Assembly: GCF_025717515.1 (NCBI RefSeq) | Contig: NZ_JAJIRN010000014.1 | Location: forward strand, 26,693 to 90,692 | Length of the DNA: 64,000 nt | Direction: 5' to 3' | DNA from: Roseateles oligotrophus | Lineage (GTDB): Bacteria; Pseudomonadota; Gammaproteobacteria; Burkholderiales; Burkholderiaceae_C | Part shown: in pieces, positions 61,201 to 64,000 of the stretch | Numbering within the stretch: the first letter of the stretch is position 1 | Layout: every line of letters starts with the position of its first letter | Notes under the pieces: model-generated | The model's input: only the letters and a program-made list of their open reading frames with translations | Databases searched by the model: none | Told to the model about the DNA's origin: nothing | Position numbers and translations under genes: made by a program

Positions 61201-63290
61201 TGGCGAGTGACGACCTGAATGCACTCACGACGCTGCAGTTCGGTTTCTGGAATTCGGCGCAAGTCCAGGCCTTGAGCAGCGATCAGTTCAAGACCATGAC
61301 GACGGAGGACTTCGCTGCCATCAGCACCGCCGCATGGCGCGGCATCGGCTCGACGCAGATTTCGGCCCTGAGCAGCGATCAAGTCATCGCGATGACCACC
61401 GCCCAGTCCGCGGCCATGACCTCGGCGCAAATCACCGGCATCGGCACCGAGCAGTTGTCGATGTTGCAGAGTGATGACCTGCGCGCCTTGTCGACGGCCG
61501 CCATTCAAGGGCTGACGACGCTGCAGTTCACGGCGCTGACTTCCGAACAGTTGAAGCTTTTGACCAACACCCAGTTCGGGGCAATGACCTCCAGCCAGGT
61601 TGCCACCATCGGCACCGAGGAGCTGAATGCGTTCAGTACCGAACAGATCCGCGGCTTTGCCTCGCAGCAGTTGCAAGGCTTCACGACCGATATGGTGGCC
61701 AGCCTGAGCACCGACAATGTCGCCGCGCTGAGCATCTTTGCGTTGAAGGGCTTCAGCAGCACCCAACTCAATGCGCTTCAAAGCGAGCAAGTGGCTGCCT
61801 TGACGCGCACTCAGGTGGGCTCGCTGACCACCGCGCAGGTGCAGAACTGGGTCACCGAAGACGTCCAGGCTTTGGGCACTGCACAGATGGGCGGTTTGAG
61901 CTCCGCCCAAATCGTCGCCATGAGTTCGCTGCAGATTTCGGTCTTTGCGACCGATGATCTTGCGGCGCTGACGACCGGCGCCGTGCGCGGATTCAGCTCC
62001 GAAGACATGGCGGGCCTCACTTCGGAGCAGATTGGCGCCTTGACCAGCGCTCAGTTCGCGATGCTGAGCTCGGCTCAGATGCGCGGCATCGAAGCGTCCG
62101 ATATCGCCGCGATTCAGACCGAAGACATTCACGCCATGGGCAGTCAAGCCCTGATGGGTCTGTCCACCGAACAGTTCGCGGCCTTTAGTCCCGAGCAGAT
62201 CGGTGCCCTCACGTCGGGCCACATTCGTTCAATGACGACCGAGCAATTGGCGACGCTGGACAGCGCCGAGATCCTGGCCTTGGGCACGCAGCATATTGCG
62301 GCATTGACCTCGGTCCAGCTTGCCAGCTTGAGCACGGAGCAAATTACCCAGTTCCAGACCGAAGACATCCAGGCCTTCCAGACCTCGCAGATGGCCGGCT
62401 TGACCACCGAACAGATCCATAGTTTCACGACCGACCAGATCCCGGGCTTTGAGCCGGAAGACCTTCAGGTCTTGTCGATGGCGCAAGTATTTGCCTTCTC
62501 GGACGCAGCCATCGGTGTCTTTACCAGCGAGCAGCTGGATGCCCTGCAAGCGGCCTCCCCGATCGTCCTGGACCTGGACGGCAATGGCGTCAGCACCAGG
62601 GCCGCCGCGGACGGCGTTCATTTCGACCTTTTCGGCACCGGCCATAGTCAAAAGTGGGGCTGGGTCGGCGCGCAGGATGGTCTGTTGGTGATGGACCGCA
62701 ATGGTGATGGCCTGATCAACAGCGGCCACGAGTTATTCGGCTCGGGCACCTTGCTGGCGGATGGAGGCCGGGCCGCCAATGGCTACTTGGCCATGCAGGA
62801 GCTTGACCTCAATTTGGACGGGCGGCTGTCCATCGAGGACAGGGCCTTCAAGGACTTGCGGGTTTGGGTCGATGCCAATAGCGACGGCCAGACCGACGCG
62901 GGCGAGTTGAAAACCTTGCAGGACTTTGGCATTGCCGAGTTGAATCTGCGCGCGCAATCCGGGCTATCGGTTGACCACGGCAATTTGCTGGGTCTGGTGT
63001 CTGACTACAAAACCGGTGACGGACAGGCCCACGCCATGGCCGACGTTTGGTTCGCAAAAGACGGTTTTATCGAGCCTTCTCGTCAGCCGCAAATCCCTAA
63101 GCTAGGCGAAGTGCTAAATGGTCCGAGCGAGCAGCTTGCGGAAATGGGGGACTCAAGCCTTGCAGTCAATGCTAGGCAACTGATTTCCTCACAAGACACA
63201 CAAGCGATTGCTAGTCCTATGTCAATGTATATACCCGATTTGAAACGCCTACCGGACGACGGCGAGACTCCCTTACTACCCTTGATCTGA
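55224..63290 (+). CDS. Giant octapeptide-repeat protein with C-terminal calcium-loop domain
   Basis: The product is 2688 aa. Residues 1 to about 2442 are about 304 contiguous octads of the form [ST]-[ST]-x-[QD]-[LIVF]-x-[AG]-[LIF], for example SSDQLKAL or TTAQVNAL, in register from residue 1. Seventeen octads make a 136-aa super-repeat. Three 11-residue units (SPVNQLALLST and two variants) break the register. The last 245 or so residues form a different domain with four EF-hand-like loops: DLDGNG, DRNGDGLINSGHE, DLNLDGRLSIED and DANSDGQTDAGE. There is no N-terminal signal peptide and no LPXTG or PEP-CTERM signal, which fits type I secretion or an intracellular filament. The S/T-x-x-Q/D pattern could cap short helices or form a solenoid. 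There is no clear ribosome-binding site. I know of no named family for the octads. Confidence 0.9.
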   Translation: MSTLITSLSTTQISGLSTRTLTRFTTEDWAAFSSAQIISLTTKQFASLSTFAIASLSSEQVSHFQTEDLRALNSSALRALASDQLAALGSDQFAALGTAQVVALSSAQLLSLASEDLNALTSAQFRALGSAQLAVLSSDQLKALTTEDFAAISSAGLRGFSSAQLAVLSSDQLIALTTAQAAALSSVQVAGLSSEQVSKLATDDLKALTTGTLRAFNTEQLAALGSDQFAGLTTAQVNNLSGSQLQSLGSEDLNALTSTQFRAIASIQVAALTTDQLKTLGTEDLAAIGTAGLRGLVSTQLGALSSEQIVALTTAQSASLISSQVLGLSTDQVAALATDDLRAINSAALRALSSDQLGALASEQIGSLTTTQVNALTSSQIQSLSTDDLNALTSAQFKAISSGQFAALTTDQLGALTSDDFAAVGTAGLKGLSSAQIAALTTEQIVALTTAQAASLGSAQMAGLRTDQITAMASDDLRAINSTALRALSSDQLGTLTTEQIGALTTAQVNALTSTQIQSWSSDDLSALTSAQFRALGSAQAAAFSTDQIKALSSEDFAAMGTAALRAWSSAQVAALSSANVVALTSAQAVSLTSSQALGLSSEQISHLQTDDLRALGTAVIRSLSSEQFQTLDSNQIAALTTSQIAALTSSPVNQLALLSTDEIRALTTAQVAALGSAQVNGLSTEQMAAFATDDLKAINISALRALGSEQLAAWGSDQFTALSTAQVNALTSLQVQSLSSEDLNALTSLQFKAINSVQVAALSTDQLTALTTEDLAAIGTSGLRGLGSSQLAALSSEQIVALSTAQAASLTSSQVLGLRTDQMAALATDDVRNLGTSALRALSSEQLAALGSDQIAALSTGQVNALSSTQIQSWGSEDLNALTTAQFRALSSAQAAALSTDQIKTLSSEDFAAIGSAGLKGLSSAQVAVLTSEQIIALTTAQSAALTSAQALGLSTEQLTHLQTADLRALGSAVIRSLSSDQVQALDSNQIAALSNSQIAALTSSPVNQLAVFSTDEIRALTTAQVAALGSAQVGGLSTEQMAAFATDDLKALNTAALRALGTDQLAALGSDQFAALSTGQVNALTSTQMQSLSSEDLGALSSSQFKAINSTQIAALLTDQLKALSTEDFAAIGTAGLRGLGSTQVAALTSDQIIALTSAQAASLTSAQVLGLDTEQMGRLATDDLAVIGSAALRALRSDQLAALGSGQWAALTTAQINSLGSAQIQSLVSEDLNALTSVQFRAITSTQIAALTSDQLKTLGSEDFASIGTGGLRGLSSAQVAVLSSEQVIGLTTAQAGILNSSQVAGFSTEQMSQLATDDLRAITSAALRALRTEQLAALGSDQLSQLTTAQVNALTSSQIQSLGSEDLNAFSSQQFAAINSAQVAVLGTDQLKTLGTEDFAAIGTAGLRGLGSTQLAALTTDQIVALSTAQAAALTSVQVTGFGTEQISKLASEDLRALSSSALRALSTEQLAALSSEQIAQLSSTQINALTSAQIQGLGSDDLNALSALQLGAIGSTQVAALRTYQLTTLGTEDFAAIGTAGLRGMSSSQVAALSSDQIIALTTAQAGALTSVQVAGLSTEQLAKFQTDDLRALNTATLRAFTSEQFQALNSDQISVLTTAQVAALVTSPQNQLGTLGTDEIRALTTAQVAILSSAQMKGFSTEQIAAFATDDLRVLSSTALRNLGSDQLAALGSEQWLALTTAQVNFLTSTQIRALSSEDLNALSTEQFAAIGSTQIAALATDQLKTLASEDLAAIGSAGLRGLSSTQLGSLGSDQLVAMSSSQFASLGSAQVAGLGTEQISSLATEDLRALASLALRSLSTAQIAALDAAQIAALSTAQVNALTSTQILGLSSDDLRALTTEQYQAMASSQIAALSSDQLKLLTTEDFAAIGTGGLRGLSSLQIGQLGSDQVTALTTTQAAALSSGQVLGLQTDQLQQLETEDLRALNSSALRALSNTQLAALGSDQFQALGSNQIGALSSAQVQGLASDDLNALTTLQFGFWNSAQVQALSSDQFKTMTTEDFAAISTAAWRGIGSTQISALSSDQVIAMTTAQSAAMTSAQITGIGTEQLSMLQSDDLRALSTAAIQGLTTLQFTALTSEQLKLLTNTQFGAMTSSQVATIGTEELNAFSTEQIRGFASQQLQGFTTDMVASLSTDNVAALSIFALKGFSSTQLNALQSEQVAALTRTQVGSLTTAQVQNWVTEDVQALGTAQMGGLSSAQIVAMSSLQISVFATDDLAALTTGAVRGFSSEDMAGLTSEQIGALTSAQFAMLSSAQMRGIEASDIAAIQTEDIHAMGSQALMGLSTEQFAAFSPEQIGALTSGHIRSMTTEQLATLDSAEILALGTQHIAALTSVQLASLSTEQITQFQTEDIQAFQTSQMAGLTTEQIHSFTTDQIPGFEPEDLQVLSMAQVFAFSDAAIGVFTSEQLDALQAASPIVLDLDGNGVSTRAAADGVHFDLFGTGHSQKWGWVGAQDGLLVMDRNGDGLINSGHELFGSGTLLADGGRAANGYLAMQELDLNLDGRLSIEDRAFKDLRVWVDANSDGQTDAGELKTLQDFGIAELNLRAQSGLSVDHGNLLGLVSDYKTGDGQAHAMADVWFAKDGFIEPSRQPQIPKLGEVLNGPSEQLAEMGDSSLAVNARQLISSQDTQAIASPMSMYIPDLKRLPDDGETPLLPLI

Positions 63291-63663
63291 GGTGGCGAAA
63301 TGGCCGAAACATCAATCAGCCCACGACAGAGATCACGGCCTAGCCGAGGAGTCTGGTGGATGAGTCCGCGGCCAAAAAGACATGTCGCCTGGGGCGGCCC
63401 AGGTCCTGGGCGCCCTGTGCTTGCCTCAAGTTTACGCAGATGGCGTCGAAATCAGAGTGACGAGGAAAGAGCAATGAGTCGGTTCAGGCGCTCGCGCAGC
63501 CGCTCTTAGCTTGAAACACCGATATCCAAGTCCGCCCCAGATTCGCAATTGATGCGGGGGCGGTATCCCGCCATATAGAACGGACAAGGTTCTAGAAGCA
63601 CGAAATCTACAAGCAGCGCCTCTCTGAGGCTGCTGCCAACGTAACAAACCAAGTGAGCTCACC
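63291..63663. other. Intergenic region between giant repeat genes
   Basis: 373 bp. One short open frame (63300-63509) is Arg/Ser-rich and not supported. It contains a leader hairpin and a GTGAGCTCAC palindrome (63653-63662) directly before the next ATG. Confidence 0.6.
63613..63636 (+). promoter_or_regulatory. 5' leader hairpin of giant repeat gene 2
   Basis: GCAGC-GCCTC, a 3-nt loop, then GAGGC-T-GCTGC: a 10-bp stem with one bulged T, ending 27 bp before the ATG. Position matches the hairpin before gene 1. Confidence 0.45.
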
Positions 63664-64000
63664 ATGACCACTCTGATCGCAAGCTACTCCACAGATCAAA
63701 TTGCTGGCCTGTCAACGAAGACACTGAGCAAGTTCACGACCGAGGACTGGGCCGCATTCAGCAGCGACCAGATCATCGCGATGACGACCAAGCAGTTTGC
63801 TTCCTTGGGGACATTTGCGATCAATTCGCTGAGTACCGATCAAGTGACGTTCATGCAGACCGACGATGTGCGAGCACTGGGCAGCGCTGCCATCCGAGCG
63901 TTGAGCACAGACCAACTTGGGAACCTGACTTCAGATCAATTGGTGTCGCTGACAACATCGCAGATCAATGCCTTGACCAACAGCCAGATCCAAAACTTGG
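63664..64000 (+). CDS. Second giant octapeptide-repeat protein, 5' part only
   Basis: 112 codons are visible before the right edge, all in octad register. The start MTTLIASYSTDQIAGL and later FTTEDWAAF and TTKQFASL match the first giant protein position by position with no gap, at roughly two-thirds identity. By this alignment the first super-repeat marker would start at about 64006. It is therefore a tandem paralogue whose length and C terminus are unknown. Confidence 0.9.
   Translation, partial: MTTLIASYSTDQIAGLSTKTLSKFTTEDWAAFSSDQIIAMTTKQFASLGTFAINSLSTDQVTFMQTDDVRALGSAAIRALSTDQLGNLTSDQLVSLTTSQINALTNSQIQNL

Noticed and set aside
58737..62222. Two long minus-strand open frames (463 and 644 codons) opposite the giant repeat gene
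   Set aside because: They arise because the 24-nt repeat lacks stop codons in that antisense frame. They lack start signals and their Gly/Ala/Arg-rich repeats mirror the sense strand.
55224..63290. CRISPR array or satellite DNA explanation for the 24-bp periodicity
   Set aside because: There are no identical repeats with unique spacers, and the whole array is one open frame with amino-acid-level conservation and synonymous drift.
55224..63290. RTX adhesin/toxin
   Set aside because: No GGxGxDxxx nonapeptides. Only EF-hand-like loops occur at the C terminus.
63300..63509. 69-codon frame between the giant genes
   Set aside because: Arg/Ser-rich, without a ribosome-binding site; looks non-coding.

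Overview
The window is GC-rich and densely coding. It most likely comes from a betaproteobacterium of the order Burkholderiales, in the Roseateles/Paucibacter/Leptothrix-like group. The grounds are general: PEP-CTERM secreted proteins with a PrsT-type TPR lipoprotein, a BON/CBS/UspA/Lon stress repertoire, an NdvB-type cyclic glucan synthase, and codon and base usage. No rRNA, tRNA, CRISPR array or intact insertion sequence was found.

Layout. 1-6.6 kb: stress and housekeeping genes (APH-like kinase running off the left edge, DegP/HtrA protease, triple-BON protein, CBS protein, and a DHH phosphoesterase/phosphoribosyltransferase/hydrolase operon). 6.9-12.4 kb: metacaspase, esterase, a large secreted PKD/alpha-toroid/FN3 protein and a PEP-CTERM protein. 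12.6-19.1 kb: Lon protease coupled to a Crp/Fnr regulator, a divergent PAS histidine kinase with its NarL-type response regulator, and a phasin-like protein. 19.3-27.8 kb: a 76-residue membrane peptide and a 2745-residue cyclic beta-glucan synthase. 27.7-37.5 kb: GGDEF/EAL enzyme, CheB-CheR-PAS fusion, alcohol dehydrogenase, YqjD-like protein, patatin, cyclopropane fatty acid synthase and a second triple-BON protein. 37.8-48.3 kb: secreted PEP-CTERM and beta-helix proteins, a SagB-type oxidoreductase, PrsT, and a two-gene lipid-linked glycosyltransferase operon. 48.3-54.1 kb: a co-directional UspA/CBS/ABC exporter/adaptor/UspA cluster. 54.1-55.2 kb: a gene-poor stretch with a decayed IS3-type transposase. 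55.2-64 kb: a 2688-residue octapeptide-repeat protein and the start of a tandem paralogue running off the right edge.

Two observations stand out. First, a 14-bp site, TTGAG-N4-CGCAA in either orientation, occurs nine times with all ten fixed bases intact. All nine copies are in intergenic DNA, next to BON, CBS, UspA, phasin-like, glucan-synthase, PEP-CTERM and PrsT genes. Related sites precede the glycosyltransferase operon, the GGDEF/EAL gene and other genes. The site resembles an FNR-family box. The local Crp/Fnr protein has an FNR-type E-x-x-S-R recognition helix and no N-terminal cysteine cluster, so it is a candidate reader. This suggests one regulon joining most of the stress genes to envelope and exopolymer genes. 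Second, the giant protein is about 304 back-to-back octapeptides arranged in higher-order blocks of exactly 17 octads (408 bp), sometimes lengthened to exactly 657 bp, and ends in a region with four EF-hand-like calcium loops. Its neighbour begins with the same architecture. Together they look like an undescribed family of very long surface or secreted fibres.
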